Source: Mycobacteroides sp. CBMA 271 (GTDB lineage: Bacteria > Actinomycetota > Actinomycetes > Mycobacteriales > Mycobacteriaceae). Taken from it: a DNA stretch of 64,000 nt. The notes under the pieces were generated by a model that did not search any database, had not been told where the DNA came from, and saw nothing but the letters and a program-made list of their open reading frames with translations. The stretch is from assembly GCF_009729205.1 (NCBI RefSeq), contig NZ_VTHB01000002.1, forward strand, positions 620,001 to 684,000, given 5' to 3'. The first letter of the stretch is position 1, and every line of letters starts with the position of its first letter. This document shows, piece by piece, positions 1 to 10,578 of the stretch. The position numbers and the translations under genes were made by a program.

Positions 1-442
1 GCCCGCCAAGGCCGGCGCCGAGTTCGAGGATCTTGGGAGTGCGCACGTCGGCCACCTCACGAAGCGCCAGCCGAGCACATCTCTCATGGATACCGATCCG
101 TCGCCGTCGTCCTGCGCGATCGAGTGAATCCATGACCTTGCGTTTCAGATCGTCGACGTCGTCACGGTCCAGGTATTCCAGTCGGTTGGTCTGCAACCGG
201 CGGTCCAGCCAGGAAGCGTCGGGGCCGCCACGAGGCATGCTCGAAATGTCGCAGGCGCTGTTCTCCACGTAGAACATCATGGCTGACATCCCGCCGTTCG
301 ACACGACAGTCGCGAAATCGAAAGGTGAAACCAATTGCAGTGCAATCTGGTTCACGGCGAATGCAAGAATCAAGGCGAATATCTGGCTCGGCTCGTCAAC
401 CAGATCGGCGGGCACCCGCAATGACACAGATTTCGCCACCAC
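1..442 (-). CDS. Class I SAM-dependent methyltransferase, N-terminal part (cut by window edge)
   Basis: The reading frame is open from a GTG at 442 down to base 1 and continues outside the window, so only about 147 residues are visible. The last visible residues, ILELGAGLGG, fit motif I (SAM-binding glycine loop) of class I methyltransferases. The preceding region is helical and charged, as in the N-terminal lids of mycobacterial methyltransferases. No ATG start is available in this frame; GTG at 442 or 439 is the likely start, without a clear ribosome binding site. It is divergent from the acyltransferase at 591. The substrate cannot be told from this fragment. Confidence 0.62.
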   Translation of the reverse strand, partial: MVAKSVSLRVPADLVDEPSQIFALILAFAVNQIALQLVSPFDFATVVSNGGMSAMMFYVENSACDISSMPRGGPDASWLDRRLQTNRLEYLDRDDVDDLKRKVMDSLDRAGRRRRIGIHERCARLALREVADVRTPKILELGAGLGG

Positions 443-590
443 ACGATCCGTGGAGCGGCTAGGCTCCCGACAAGTTCGGGTGGTTTGAGACCGGCGGAGC
501 GGTCGACAGAACCCGTACGCGAATAGCCTGCATCCTCCGAGTTTGGCCCTGGCTGCTGAGAAACCGGCTGAGACTGAAGGAGTTTGACTG

Positions 591-2015
591 GTGCCTGGAC
601 AGATACGTCGGATCCGCGATTCCATGGGCGGTCGCAGGGCATCCAAAGGTGCTGCGCGGCCCGATAATAGGCTCGCGTTGGCCGACGAGGCATTGCTCGC
701 CGAGCATCACGCCGCCGATATGAACGTGGTTATTCAGGTGACCTGGCTGTACCCGGACGCCATTGACATCGACGCACTGCGACGTTTCCATCACCATCTC
801 GGCCAGGGCTTGTTGGGCCGGCGTATCGAGCGTCCGGCGCTGCCGATCGCCCGGCATCGGTGGGTCGCGGATCCGGGTCAGTCCCACATCGACATCGCTG
901 AGCGGTCCCGTCCACGTGCCGCGTTCAGCGATTGGGTCGACGAACGCTCGCAGCTGCGCATCGACCCCGAATCGGGGCCCGGCTGGCACCTCGGCGTCCT
1001 TCCTCTTGACAACGGTACGACCGCAATCAGCTTGGTGCTGTCACACAACCTGATCGATGGCCTCGGGCTTGCCCTCGTGATAGTCGAAGCGGTCGTGGGC
1101 AAGACCCGCGATCTTGGCTACCCACCACCGTTGTCGCGCAATCGATTGCGCGCATTCGGTCAGGACGCCCGACAAACTGCGCGAGACGTACCCAAGGCCG
1201 CGCGGGCGCTTGTGGTGGCAGCGAGACTGGCCCGGGAGCAGGCCCGCACCAAGAGCGAGAATGACCGTCTCCCGGCACCCGTGCTGGCCGCGGTCAATGT
1301 AACTGGTGCCGACGACACCGACGATACTGTGCTCGTACCCGCCATCACGATCTATGTCGAACTGGATGAGTGGGATGCTCGTGCGGAAGCGCTTGGCGGA
1401 GCGAGCCATACGCTGGCTGCGGCCTTCGCCGCGAAGTTCGGGGAGAACGTCGGGCGGCGACGCCCCAGTGACGGGGCCGTCACCCTGCAAATCCCCATCA
1501 GCGACCGCACAGAGGACGACACACGGGCGATGGCGCTGTCGTACGCGCGGGTCAGCATCGATCCGACCTCGCTCACAACGGATCTGCGCGGCGTCCGGGC
1601 AGCCATCAAAGAGACGCTGACGGCGCTGAAGGCCGCATCAGACGAGTCGAAGCAGCTCCTATGGCTGCCGTCATTCGCGCCGAAGCGGACCCTGAAACGG
1701 ATGGTCGCCCGGATACCCGCCGACCCCGATCAGTCGGTGTTTTGTTCCTACCTCGGAGACCTGCATTCGCTCATCGGCTACCCCGCCGGCACCATCGCTG
1801 ACTTCCAGAACGCGCGCGCAACCGGGCAACGCGAAAGCCGACAGCTGCTTGACCGCACCGGCGGCCGAATGTTCATTCTGTCCGCGCGCCTCAACGGCAA
1901 GATCTTCATCAGCGTCGGCGCCTACCAACCGGGCGCAACAAACACGAAGGAAGCCTTGAATGCACTGGCCGTGCAGACGCTGACAGATTTCAGCCTGACC
2001 GGGGAGATCCACTGA
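591..2015 (+). CDS. WS/DGAT-like (condensation-fold) acyltransferase family protein
   Basis: A 474-residue protein starting at GTG 591, with AAGGAG at 577-582 as a well-spaced ribosome binding site. The segment SHNLIDG near residue 150 resembles the HHxxxDG acyltransfer motif of wax ester synthase/diacylglycerol acyltransferases and NRPS condensation domains, but the first His is Ser. The rest has the two-lobed length and the C-terminal 'LNGKIFISVGAY' type strand seen in the WS/DGAT family. Such enzymes esterify fatty acyl-CoA to alcohols or diacylglycerol in storage-lipid synthesis. The altered first motif residue leaves catalysis unproven; the family call is from motif and size only. A hairpin follows the stop codon. 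Confidence 0.7.
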   Translation: MPGQIRRIRDSMGGRRASKGAARPDNRLALADEALLAEHHAADMNVVIQVTWLYPDAIDIDALRRFHHHLGQGLLGRRIERPALPIARHRWVADPGQSHIDIAERSRPRAAFSDWVDERSQLRIDPESGPGWHLGVLPLDNGTTAISLVLSHNLIDGLGLALVIVEAVVGKTRDLGYPPPLSRNRLRAFGQDARQTARDVPKAARALVVAARLAREQARTKSENDRLPAPVLAAVNVTGADDTDDTVLVPAITIYVELDEWDARAEALGGASHTLAAAFAAKFGENVGRRRPSDGAVTLQIPISDRTEDDTRAMALSYARVSIDPTSLTTDLRGVRAAIKETLTALKAASDESKQLLWLPSFAPKRTLKRMVARIPADPDQSVFCSYLGDLHSLIGYPAGTIADFQNARATGQRESRQLLDRTGGRMFILSARLNGKIFISVGAYQPGATNTKEALNALAVQTLTDFSLTGEIH

Positions 2016-2020
2016 CGAAT

Positions 2021-2039
2021 CGACGCCACAGTGGCGTCG
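2021..2039. terminator. 19-bp perfect palindrome, likely bidirectional terminator
   Basis: CGACGCCAC-A-GTGGCGTCG lies between the stop of the acyltransferase (+) and the stop of the hemophore-family gene (-), which are convergent. The stem is GC-rich and no T-run follows, as is common in mycobacteria. Confidence 0.55.
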
Positions 2040-2050
2040 TCGGATCCACG

Positions 2051-2395
2051 TCAGAAGTTATGACAAGTCTTGTAAGCCTGTTCCATGGCGCCAAGATAGG
2101 GCTCGAAGGCCGGAGCATTCGCCACATCTTGGGCAGTCTTTCGCCGCTTCTCCGGCCCCGCGGCAAGAAATTCACGTAGGCCACGCTGCAGTATCGGCGA
2201 TTGCGAGAATGCAGCTTCAAACTGCGGGTCTTGCGCGTTGAGCGCCGCCACTACCTGCTGATAACTACAGGTTGTATTGATGGCCGCTTCCAGGTCGGGA
2301 TCCGCGGACGCGATCCCCGCGCCAGCGGTCAGCGAAACCACAAGTCCCCCAACTCCTACAGCGAGTTTGGTCACCGACAGACGAAACATATGCAC
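2051..2395 (-). CDS. Secreted hemophore-family protein (Rv0203-like)
   Basis: About 114 residues with a cleavable signal peptide (hydrophobic stretch ending in AGIASA-DPD), followed by a small helical domain with two cysteines and the pattern TCSYQQVVAAL ... FLAAGPEKRR typical of the mycobacterial hemophore-related family. In M. tuberculosis Rv0203 binds heme outside the cell and hands it to MmpL3/MmpL11. The track start is GTG 2395; ATG at 2389 is better spaced from GGAAGG on the minus strand. The gene lies 110 bp downstream of two mmpL genes on the same strand, so a shared role in heme or siderophore traffic is plausible but not shown. Confidence 0.75.
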   Translation of the reverse strand: MHMFRLSVTKLAVGVGGLVVSLTAGAGIASADPDLEAAINTTCSYQQVVAALNAQDPQFEAAFSQSPILQRGLREFLAAGPEKRRKTAQDVANAPAFEPYLGAMEQAYKTCHNF

Positions 2396-2505
2396 AGATC
2401 CTTCCTACTAACTCCTCGACGCACCCGACCCTAACCGGACAACTCCGATCACACCCGCGCTTTACCCAACCCGCTATAGATCAACCGTCCCAACAGATTT
2501 GGGAA

Positions 2506-5349
2506 TCATGCGTGACCAGACACCGGGTCTAGAAACGTACCGGCCGGGCGCTGACGTACCCGTTGGGGCCACCAGAACCACCGACCCAGCAGTGCCGCGA
2601 TCGCGGGTGTCATGAACGCGCGCACCACCAACGTGTCGAACAACAGACCAATACCGATGGTGGAACCCACCTGCCCGATGACGCGCAGGTCGCTCACCAC
2701 CATCGACATCATGGTGAAGGCGAACACCAGACCAGCGGACGTCACCACCTTGCCTGTCCCGCCCATCGCGCGAATGATGCCCGTATTGATTCCCGCGCCG
2801 ATCTCTTCCTTCATCCGCGACACCAGCAGCAGGTTGTAGTCCGAACCAACCGCCAACAGAATGATCACCGACATCGCGAGCACGAGCCAATGCAGTTCTA
2901 TACCGAGAATGTTCTGCCAGATGAGAACCGAAAGCCCGAACGCCGCGCCCAGCGAAAGTGCCACTGTCCCAACGATCACCAGTGCCGCAATGAGGCTTCG
3001 CGTCATCACCAGCATGATGCCGAAAATCAGACACAGCGCCGCAACACCGGCAATCAGGAGATCGAAGGTCGACCCGTCGCGCAGGTCCTTGAACGTCGCT
3101 GCGGTCCCGGCGAGGTAGATCGTGGCGTTCTCCAGCGGCGTCACCTTGAGCGCCTCTTCGGCCGCCGAGCGCACGGCATCCACTCGTGAAAGCCCCTCAG
3201 GCGTACCGGGATCGCCCCGATACGTCAGGATCAGGCGCACCGCCTTCCCGTCCGGTGAAAAGAACAGCGCCATAGCGCGTTTGAATTCCTCGTTTTCGAA
3301 AACCTCCGGCGGCAGATAGAACGAGTCGTCGTTTTCTGCGCCGTCGTAGATCTTTCCCATCGCGGACGCGTTAGCGGCCGTTTCGTCGATAAGGGCGAAC
3401 ATCCCCGACATGGTGCTGTGCATGGTCAGCATCATGGCGCGCATTGATTTCATGGTCGCGATCATCGGCGGGAACAGGGCAATCAAATCCCGCTGGAGCA
3501 TGTTCATCTGCTCCACGCGTTCGAGGATCTGGTGCGTCCGAGCGCTCATTTGGTCGGTGCCGTCAAGTGCCTGAAATACGGATCTGATCGCGAAACACAC
3601 CGGGATGGTCTCGCAGTGCTTCTCCCAATACAGGTAATTGCGGAGGGGCTTGAAGAAGTCATCGAAATTGGCGATGTAGTCCCGCAATCGATCGACCGTC
3701 GCCGTCAGCTCCCGGTTCATGAGGACCGTCTCGTTGGTGATGTCGGAGATGCCGCGCATCAGCTCATAGGTGCGCTGCATCTGGTTGATCATCTTCGTCA
3801 TGCCGTCGGCCTGCTTCAGCATGTCGTCCATGCGGTCTTTCCCAAACGGCAGGATCTGCACCATGCCTGCGCTCTGCAGGCTGATCTGGAACGGTATCGA
3901 CGTACGTTCGATCGGGCTGCCCTCGGGCCGAGTGATGCTCTGCACCATGGAGATACCCGGCACCGCGTAGAGGCTCTTGGCTAGTTTGTGCAGGACCACG
4001 AAATCCGCCGGATTACGCATATCGTGGTCTGCCTCGAGCATCAGGACGTCGGGCGTCATTCGCGACTCGGGAAAGTGTCGCTCAGCGGCCGCGTATCCCA
4101 CATTGGCGGGGATGCCTTGGGGCACATAGAGCCGGTCGTCATAGCTGGTCTTGTATCCGGGGAGCGCCAGCAGCCCGACAAGCACCACGGCGCACGCTCC
4201 GGCGAGGATCGGCCCGGGCCACCGGACGATCGCGGTGCCGACCCACCTCCATCGCCTGACCATGATCTTCCGCTTGGCTTCGAAAAGCCCGAACCTGCTG
4301 CCTACGGAGATGACTGCCGGAACCAGCGTGACCGCCACGGCAACCGCGACGACCATACCCACCGCGGCGGGGATGCCCATGGTCTGGAAGTAGGGCAGCC
4401 GGGTGAAGCTCAGACAGAAGATTGCTCCCGCGATCGTCAACCCGGAAGCCACGACCACCTTGGCGACGCTGCTGTAGGTGGTGTAAAAGGCCGTTTCTCG
4501 ATCCGCGCCCGCCTGCCTCGCCTCGTGGTATCGGCCGATGAAGAATATGCCGTAATCCGTCCCCACCGCGATGCCGAGCGATATCAACAGATTCACCGCG
4601 AAGGTCGAAAGTCCAATGATTCCATGGTCTCCCAACAGTGCGACGACGCCCCGGGCCGCCTGCACCTGCACTCCCACCATCACCAGCAGAAGTACGACAG
4701 TGATGATCGAGCGATACACAAAGAGCAGCATCGTGAAGATCACCACGGCCGTCACCAGGGTGATCTTGATGAGAGACGTGTCGCCGGCATGGTTCATATC
4801 CGTCACCAACGGTGCGGGACCGGTGACATAGGCCTTGATCCCTGGCGGCGCAGTTGTCCGATCGACAATGGCCCGGACGGCCTCCACGGACTTATTTGCC
4901 AGCGCCTGGCCTTGGTCACCCGCGAGATTCACTTGGAAGTAGACGCTCTTGTCGTCAGCGCTCTGCACACCTGACGCAGTGAGCGGGTCACTCCAATAGT
5001 CTTGAACGTGCTGCACATGCGCGGTATCTGCCCTCAACTGACGAATCAGATCGTCGTAGTAGAGGTGCGCGTTGTCGCTGAGGGGTTGCTGGCCTTCCAG
5101 CACGATCATCGCGACGCTGTTGGAGTTGGATTCCTCGAACACCTCGCCCATACGCTGCATCGCCAGGAACGACGGTGCCTTCTGGGGAACGAGGGGAACC
5201 GAGCTCTCTCGCCCCACTTGTTCCAGCGATGGGACAGCGAAGGTCACGACGGCGATGATCGCCAACCACCCCACGATGATTGGCACCGAGAGTCGGCGGA
5301 TCAGCCCAGCGATGAACGGCGGCCGGTCGGCGATCCGGTGGGTGCTCAC
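2506..5349 (-). CDS. MmpL family RND transporter (first of tandem pair, downstream copy)
   Basis: 947 residues with the MmpL plan: TM1 at about residues 18-40, a porter domain, a block of TM helices, a second large extracytoplasmic domain and a C-terminal TM block. The proton-relay Asp-Tyr pairs are present in GTDYGIFF (Asp265-Tyr266) and again in GSDYNLLL near the C terminus. The long second loop with the NYLYWEKHC segment places it in the MmpL4/MmpL5-like group that pairs with MmpS. It follows the next mmpL by 40 bp, so the two are probably cotranscribed. Cargo is unknown; relatives export siderophores, glycopeptidolipids or drugs. Its 3' third is almost identical at DNA level to the neighbouring copy. 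Confidence 0.93.
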   Translation of the reverse strand: MSTHRIADRPPFIAGLIRRLSVPIIVGWLAIIAVVTFAVPSLEQVGRESSVPLVPQKAPSFLAMQRMGEVFEESNSNSVAMIVLEGQQPLSDNAHLYYDDLIRQLRADTAHVQHVQDYWSDPLTASGVQSADDKSVYFQVNLAGDQGQALANKSVEAVRAIVDRTTAPPGIKAYVTGPAPLVTDMNHAGDTSLIKITLVTAVVIFTMLLFVYRSIITVVLLLVMVGVQVQAARGVVALLGDHGIIGLSTFAVNLLISLGIAVGTDYGIFFIGRYHEARQAGADRETAFYTTYSSVAKVVVASGLTIAGAIFCLSFTRLPYFQTMGIPAAVGMVVAVAVAVTLVPAVISVGSRFGLFEAKRKIMVRRWRWVGTAIVRWPGPILAGACAVVLVGLLALPGYKTSYDDRLYVPQGIPANVGYAAAERHFPESRMTPDVLMLEADHDMRNPADFVVLHKLAKSLYAVPGISMVQSITRPEGSPIERTSIPFQISLQSAGMVQILPFGKDRMDDMLKQADGMTKMINQMQRTYELMRGISDITNETVLMNRELTATVDRLRDYIANFDDFFKPLRNYLYWEKHCETIPVCFAIRSVFQALDGTDQMSARTHQILERVEQMNMLQRDLIALFPPMIATMKSMRAMMLTMHSTMSGMFALIDETAANASAMGKIYDGAENDDSFYLPPEVFENEEFKRAMALFFSPDGKAVRLILTYRGDPGTPEGLSRVDAVRSAAEEALKVTPLENATIYLAGTAATFKDLRDGSTFDLLIAGVAALCLIFGIMLVMTRSLIAALVIVGTVALSLGAAFGLSVLIWQNILGIELHWLVLAMSVIILLAVGSDYNLLLVSRMKEEIGAGINTGIIRAMGGTGKVVTSAGLVFAFTMMSMVVSDLRVIGQVGSTIGIGLLFDTLVVRAFMTPAIAALLGRWFWWPQRVRQRPAGTFLDPVSGHA

Positions 5350-5389
5350 GCGACCATCACCGTGCCGAAGATGAACGCACTCATTGCGA

Positions 5390-8293
5390 TTAGCGCTCTT
5401 CCCGCTGCAGAAGGAACCTCACCAATGGGCGCGTACCGGCCGAGCCACCCAATGAACTGACGGGGCGCTGCCGCACTCGTTGGGGCCACCAGAACCATCG
5501 ACCCAGCAGGGCCGCGATCGAAGGTGTCATGAACGCGCGCACCACCAACGTATCGAACAGCAGACCGATGCCGATGGTGGAACCGAGCTGACCGATGGTG
5601 ATGAGATCGCTCACCACCATCGACATCATGGTGAAGGCGAACACCAGACCCGCGGACGTCACCACCTTGCCTGTCCCGCCCATCGCGCGAATGATGCCCG
5701 TATTGATTCCCGCGCCGATCTCTTCCTTCATCCGCGACACCAACAGCAGGTTGTAGTCCGAACCAACCGCCAACAGGATGATCACCGACATCGCGAGCAC
5801 CACCCAGTTCAACGGGATACCGAGAATGCTCTGCCAGATGAGAACCGAGATCCCAAAAGCTGCGCCCAGCGAAAGTGCCACTGTCCCAACGATCACCAGC
5901 GCCGCGATGAAGCTTCGCGTCATCACCAGCATGATGCCGAAAATCAGACACAACGCCGCGGTGGCCGCGATCAGCAGGTCGTACTTGGAGCCGTCCACGA
6001 TGTCTTTCACCGAAGCCGCGGTGCCGGTCATATAGATCTTCGCGTTGCGCAGCGGGGTGCCCTTGAGCGCCTCGGCGGCGGCGGTTTCAATGGGCTCGAC
6101 CAGTGACATACCCTCCGTCGTCGCGGGGTCACCCCGTTGAGAGATGAGCATCCGCGCCGCCTTCCCGTCCTTCGACAGGAAGATGTCCATGACCCGTTTG
6201 AAGTCCTCGTTTTCGAAAACCTCTGGGGGAAGGTAGAACGAGTCGTCGTTCTGAGCGGCATCGAAGGCCTTGCCCATGGCCGTGGAGTTTTTCGTCGACT
6301 GTTCCATCTGGTCGAAGATCCCGGACATGGTGCTGTGCATGGACAGCATCATTTTCCGGGTGGACTCCATGGTCTCGATCATCACTGGAAACTGCTCGGC
6401 CATCTGTGGCAGAAGTTCATCCAGCCGATCGAGGTTGGCTACGAGATCTGACATCCTGTCCGAGACCTCGTCGATGCCGTCGAGCGTGTCGAAGACCGAT
6501 CGAAATGCCTGACACATCGGTATGTCGTAACAGTGCTTGTCCCAGTACAGATAGTTCCGGATCGGCCGAATGAAATCGTCGAAGTCCGACACGTGATTTC
6601 GCAGCTCGTTCATGGTTTCTTCGAGCTCATGCGTCGTGCCGACCATGTCATGGGTGGTGCTGACCATCTGCTCGGTCAACGCCTGCATGCGCTTCATGGT
6701 CCCGATCGTCTTCAGCATGTCATCGGCTTGGACCAGCAGATCGTCCATTCGATTCTTCTGAAACGGCATCAAATGCGATTGACTCGCACTGCTCATGCTG
6801 AGCATGAACGGAATGGTCGTGTGCTTGAGGGGTTCTCCTCCGGGACGCGTCACCGCCTGAACCCGGGATACGCCCGGCACCGCCTGGACGCCCTTGGCCA
6901 GCTTGTTCAACACCAGGAAATCCACCGGATTACGCATATCGTGATCGGCCTCGACCAACAAAATGTCCGGCGCCATCATCAACGACTGCGGAAAATGTCG
7001 TGACGCGGCCGCGTAGCCCACATTGGCGGGAATGTCTTGCGGAATGTACTTCGCGTCGTTATAGCTCGGTTGATACACGGGCAACGTCAACAACCCGATA
7101 AGGGCCACGGCACACGTCGCGGCAAGAATCGGGGCGGGCCACCGAACGATCGCCGTCCCGATCTGTCGCCATCTACGGACCATGACCTTCCGCTTGGGCT
7201 CAAACAACCCGAATCGGCTGCCGACGGCAATGACGGCCGGAACGAGTGTGATGGCCACTGCGACCGCAACGACCATGCCCACCGCCGTGGCGACGCCCAG
7301 AGTTTGATAGACGGGGAGCCGGGTGAAATGCAGACAGAGAACCGCACCCGCAATCGTCAAGCCGGAACCCAGAACCACCTTGGCAACGCTGCGAAAGGTG
7401 GTGTAAAAGGCCGTTTCTCGGTCTTCACCCGCCTGACGCGCTTCCTGATATCGCCCGGTGAAGAATATGCCATAGTCCGTTCCTGCCGCGATGGCGAGCG
7501 CCACCAGCAGATTGACGACGAAGGTCGTGATACCGATAAGCCCGAGGTCACCGAGTAACGCAACAAACCCTCGGGCCACCGTCAGCTCTATCCCGACGAC
7601 CACCAGCATGAGAATGACGGAAACAATTGATCGGTAGACCAAGAGCAGCATGGTGAAGATGACCGCGAGGCTCAGCCCCGTGACCAGCAGGACTGTCCTG
7701 TTGCCGGCCGGGCCCAAGTCTGCGGCGAAGGCCGCCGGGCCGGTGACGTACGCCGTGACCCCCGGCGGCGCCGGTGTTCGCGCCACGATTCCCCGAACGG
7801 CCTCCACGGATTGGTTCGCCGAAGCCCCCTCCCGGGGATCAGTAAGGGCCACTTGTACATAGGTGGCCTTGCCATCGCTGCTTTGCGCTGCCGCCTGGGT
7901 GATCGGATCGCCCCAGAAGTCCTGAACGTGCTGTACGTGGGCCGTGTCGGCCTTCAATTGGCGAACCAGCTCGTCGTAATACCCATGGGTGTCGTCACCG
8001 AGGGGTTGTTGCCCCTCGAGAACGATCATCGCCACAATGCTGGAATTGGTTTCGCCCATCAACTCACCCATGCGCTGCATCGCCTGAAATGACGGAGCCG
8101 CATCGGGATTCATCGCGACCGCATGCTCTTTCTCGACCTGCTCGAGCGACGGAACGCTGATACTCAGGACGACGGCGATCGCCAACCAACCGAGGATGAT
8201 CGGCACCGCCAGCAGGCGGATCATCCGCGGCAAGAGTGGCCGACGGCCGGACACCGGCAATGGCTCCGTGGGGGGCTCACTCGACATGCTCAT
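5390..8293 (-). CDS. MmpL family RND transporter (second of tandem pair, upstream copy)
   Basis: 967 residues counted from ATG 8293, whose ATGA overlaps the stop of mmpS, as expected for translational coupling; a longer frame to 8311 would run into mmpS. It has the same architecture as the neighbour: an Asp-Tyr pair in GTDYGIFF in the first TM block and GSDYNLLL in the second, with a large loop containing NYLYWDKHC. It belongs to the MmpS-partnered MmpL4/5-like group. Tandem mmpL genes behind one mmpS recall the glycopeptidolipid mmpS4-mmpL4a-mmpL4b arrangement, but no GPL biosynthesis genes are nearby here. Proton-driven export of a lipid or siderophore is the general family role. Confidence 0.93.
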   Translation of the reverse strand: MSMSSEPPTEPLPVSGRRPLLPRMIRLLAVPIILGWLAIAVVLSISVPSLEQVEKEHAVAMNPDAAPSFQAMQRMGELMGETNSSIVAMIVLEGQQPLGDDTHGYYDELVRQLKADTAHVQHVQDFWGDPITQAAAQSSDGKATYVQVALTDPREGASANQSVEAVRGIVARTPAPPGVTAYVTGPAAFAADLGPAGNRTVLLVTGLSLAVIFTMLLLVYRSIVSVILMLVVVGIELTVARGFVALLGDLGLIGITTFVVNLLVALAIAAGTDYGIFFTGRYQEARQAGEDRETAFYTTFRSVAKVVLGSGLTIAGAVLCLHFTRLPVYQTLGVATAVGMVVAVAVAITLVPAVIAVGSRFGLFEPKRKVMVRRWRQIGTAIVRWPAPILAATCAVALIGLLTLPVYQPSYNDAKYIPQDIPANVGYAAASRHFPQSLMMAPDILLVEADHDMRNPVDFLVLNKLAKGVQAVPGVSRVQAVTRPGGEPLKHTTIPFMLSMSSASQSHLMPFQKNRMDDLLVQADDMLKTIGTMKRMQALTEQMVSTTHDMVGTTHELEETMNELRNHVSDFDDFIRPIRNYLYWDKHCYDIPMCQAFRSVFDTLDGIDEVSDRMSDLVANLDRLDELLPQMAEQFPVMIETMESTRKMMLSMHSTMSGIFDQMEQSTKNSTAMGKAFDAAQNDDSFYLPPEVFENEDFKRVMDIFLSKDGKAARMLISQRGDPATTEGMSLVEPIETAAAEALKGTPLRNAKIYMTGTAASVKDIVDGSKYDLLIAATAALCLIFGIMLVMTRSFIAALVIVGTVALSLGAAFGISVLIWQSILGIPLNWVVLAMSVIILLAVGSDYNLLLVSRMKEEIGAGINTGIIRAMGGTGKVVTSAGLVFAFTMMSMVVSDLITIGQLGSTIGIGLLFDTLVVRAFMTPSIAALLGRWFWWPQRVRQRPVSSLGGSAGTRPLVRFLLQREER

Positions 8294-8709
8294 GCGGCCT
8301 TCAAGATGCAAAAGGTCAAAGCGCTTACGCCGTAGCGGACCTTCTCGTCCTTAACTTTGTCTCCGACGATGATGCGACATCCGATGCTGTCGGCGTCGCC
8401 TTGCGCGGTGATGTTTCCCATCGCGGTTGCCTCGCTGATCGGGAACTCCACCGACCATGGCAACGGCGCATCCTTGACCAGCTGCGGGTCAGCGTCGGCA
8501 TCGAAATAGCTGATGGTCGCCACAGTGCCCGGAGGTCCGAACACCTCGTAGACCATGTACTTGGGATCGTGCGGACGTTTCTCCTCGCGTTCGGCGCTCG
8601 CGTACGCGGGACGCCGGTCGTTGCCGAAGATGCCGTGCAAGCGCGACACGGTAAATCCGCCCGCAACCGCCACCACGACGAGCACCAGCGGTATCCATAA
8701 CCGCTTCAA
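8290..8709 (-). CDS. MmpS family accessory protein
   Basis: A small protein with the LKRxWIPL N-terminal signature of MmpS, one TM helix (about residues 6-22), then a periplasmic beta domain with the [18 protein letters not shown] and WSVEF segments and a conserved Cys near the end. MmpS proteins sit beside MmpL transporters and are needed for their assembly or export. The frame as given begins with TTG 8709, which has no ribosome binding site at proper distance. GGAGG at 8730-8734 is 8 nt from an in-frame ATT at 8719-8721, giving the N terminus MFKILKR as in other MmpS, so the real start may be this ATT. It is the first gene of mmpS-mmpL-mmpL. Confidence 0.88.
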   Translation of the reverse strand: MKRLWIPLVLVVVAVAGGFTVSRLHGIFGNDRRPAYASAEREEKRPHDPKYMVYEVFGPPGTVATISYFDADADPQLVKDAPLPWSVEFPISEATAMGNITAQGDADSIGCRIIVGDKVKDEKVRYGVSALTFCILKAA

Positions 8710-8721
8710 GATCTTGAAAAT

Positions 8722-9165
8722 TGCGAGTCCCTCCGACCGTCTCCGTGCCAGGCACGCATGTCAGTTGCACTAACATGCGTCTCCAGATCGGACGCGAACA
8801 GACAGATGACCGAGCCTCGAATGCGACTGCATTCCAAGCTCGGTCATGTGCGGAGCACCGCTAGCGTGCGGCACGCCTCATTGCGCGCGACCCGATTGCG
8901 AGAAGTAAATCATGTCGGTGCGCCATGGACGGCACAATCCGAGATCTTCGCCGGAAAGGCCTTGATCCCTTGATAATTAGTCTCGCGACGGTCCGAATTT
9001 GGTAACGGAATGCTCGTCTAGAAATATGCGCCTCGCGCTGTGGACATGCTGTATCTGGTTACGGCCAAACCCCATTCGGTGTCAGCGCGGTGCCCGATTC
9101 GCGAATTCTCCGCGATGTCAGGCTGATTCGTTGGAGACGGCAGTTCTCCGAATTACTAAATCCTA
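8722..9165. promoter_or_regulatory. 444-bp non-coding region upstream of mmpS
   Basis: No convincing gene on either strand. It separates the stop of the DoxX-like gene from mmpS, both on the minus strand, and so must carry the mmpS promoter. Its main visible element is the 27-bp imperfect palindrome at 8754-8780. A perfect 10-bp palindrome ATTCGCGAAT occurs near 9093. Nothing else stands out. Confidence 0.6.
8754..8780. promoter_or_regulatory. Palindromic operator candidate before mmpS
   Basis: ACGCATGT at 8754-8761 is mirrored exactly by ACATGCGT at 8773-8780; after one mismatch the inner AGT/ACT also pairs around a TGC centre. The 27-bp element lies about 33 bp upstream of the ATT start proposed for mmpS. 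TetR-type repressors of mycobacterial mmpS/mmpL operons bind sites of this size, but no regulator gene is adjacent. Confidence 0.55.
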
Positions 9166-10503
9166 CTAGGCGCGGCCGTCCACGGACTTCGGATCCGTTT
9201 CCGGCTGAACCCATCGGAATCCGGACTTGCTGCGCTCCATGAACCGGCGCTCGTAAGTGCCCTCGATCCTCTTGCCGTCCACCTCACCGGTAAGGATCAA
9301 CTGGTCCGGGGTGGGCTGGCGTGCACTAAGCACCAGTTGCGGCGGATCGGATTCACGCTTGCGTAACTCCAGCCGGTCGCCGTCGACCTTGAGCATCCAT
9401 GCCGAGGTGCGACCATCGGGAGTCTGGGACACAAAGTTCACCACTTTGAACTCGGCTACCTTGTCGCGGTGGGCAATGGCCACATTGGGCCATGGCGCGG
9501 GAGCCGTCTGGTTCAGGTTTACCGCTAGCCCGTCGATGGTGAATGACGTTGCATGCCACACACCGTCGAGATTCGACGTGGGGGTCCTATAGGTCGCGTA
9601 GACAGATGCACTCTGAAGCGCGATGAGCGCCGTCATGACCGATGCCAGACCGAATTTCAGGACAATGCCCGTCCTTCGCAGCCAGCGCCTGTTCGTACCG
9701 AGTGCGGGCCACAGCCGCACCGGCTCGGTGGCGCTGCGATTGAAGGCCACCCGCACGAGGTTTGGCCACAGCGGCGCGGTCACCGCGACCGCAATCAAGA
9801 ACAGCTCTCCGGACAACTGCTTGACCGGCACGTCGTAGGTCATGTTCAGCAGAAACACCTGCGCCATCGCGAACACAGATCCCAGGGCCCCCAACACCCA
9901 GGTGCGGTTCCAGAGCAGGAGCAACCCGGAGATCAGTTCCACGAGTCCCGTGGCCGTCGAATACGGATCCGAGGCCCCCATAAAGCCCCACAACGTATTG
10001 AACAAGCTTGTGTCACCGACCAATTGCAGTTGCCGGTCGGGTAGCGCCATGAATCCCATCTGCGTAGGGATCGCCTTCGCTATTCCGTACATGATCATGG
10101 AGATCGCCAGGCCGAACCGGGCGAAGATCCAGAGCGAGGACGCCAGGCCGCGGTAGTTCGGGCGGTGGCGGTCCCATGCCGTCCATATCGCGGTGATCAC
10201 CAGCGCCACCACAATCCATCCCAGGTGATAGCACCACATCCACAACAGGTCACCGCCCGCCGAGAAGGTGATATCGATGCCACGCCCGTAGAGGAGGAAG
10301 CTACCGATCTGGGCCGTCAGCCACAGCACGGGCTCAAGCAGGTTGAACAACAGCACGTTGTCGTAGACCGAGAGCACCAGGATGCCGCCGCCGATGGTGA
10401 AGAGCAGACGGAAGCCGAGCTTCTGCCACGGAGTCCACTGCACCGGGGTGTCGGCTCCATCGTCTTCGACCGTGCGGGACATCTCGGAAGCAGCGATGGT
10501 CAT
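9166..10503 (-). CDS. DoxX-like polytopic membrane protein
   Basis: 445 residues with roughly six to eight TM helices in the first 290 residues, then a soluble beta-rich tail of about 140 residues rich in charged and hydrophilic residues. The membrane part has DoxX-type features (R-F-G-L-A...YGIAK and a GLVELISGLLLLW segment). The tail, with strands such as VVNFVSQTPDG and GEVDGKRIEGTYERR, looks like an extracytoplasmic domain. DoxX proteins are linked to redox or sulfur homeostasis, but this fusion-like tail is unusual and its role is unknown. The start is uncertain: ATG 10503 has no clear ribosome binding site, and ATG 10482 is also possible. Confidence 0.65.
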   Translation of the reverse strand: MTIAASEMSRTVEDDGADTPVQWTPWQKLGFRLLFTIGGGILVLSVYDNVLLFNLLEPVLWLTAQIGSFLLYGRGIDITFSAGGDLLWMWCYHLGWIVVALVITAIWTAWDRHRPNYRGLASSLWIFARFGLAISMIMYGIAKAIPTQMGFMALPDRQLQLVGDTSLFNTLWGFMGASDPYSTATGLVELISGLLLLWNRTWVLGALGSVFAMAQVFLLNMTYDVPVKQLSGELFLIAVAVTAPLWPNLVRVAFNRSATEPVRLWPALGTNRRWLRRTGIVLKFGLASVMTALIALQSASVYATYRTPTSNLDGVWHATSFTIDGLAVNLNQTAPAPWPNVAIAHRDKVAEFKVVNFVSQTPDGRTSAWMLKVDGDRLELRKRESDPPQLVLSARQPTPDQLILTGEVDGKRIEGTYERRFMERSKSGFRWVQPETDPKSVDGRA

Positions 10504-10578
10504 GAAGGCGAGCCTAGCGATGGGATGGTCACCCGCGCATCGGGGAAAACCCTGACTCGCCTCCAGATTCGTGGACCG

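Noticed and set aside
3988..4974. Long open frame of 328 codons on the plus strand opposite mmpL
   Set aside because: It is antisense to the MmpL gene, with His/Arg/Asp-rich low-complexity translation typical of GC-rich antisense frames; a similar frame recurs antisense to the second mmpL.
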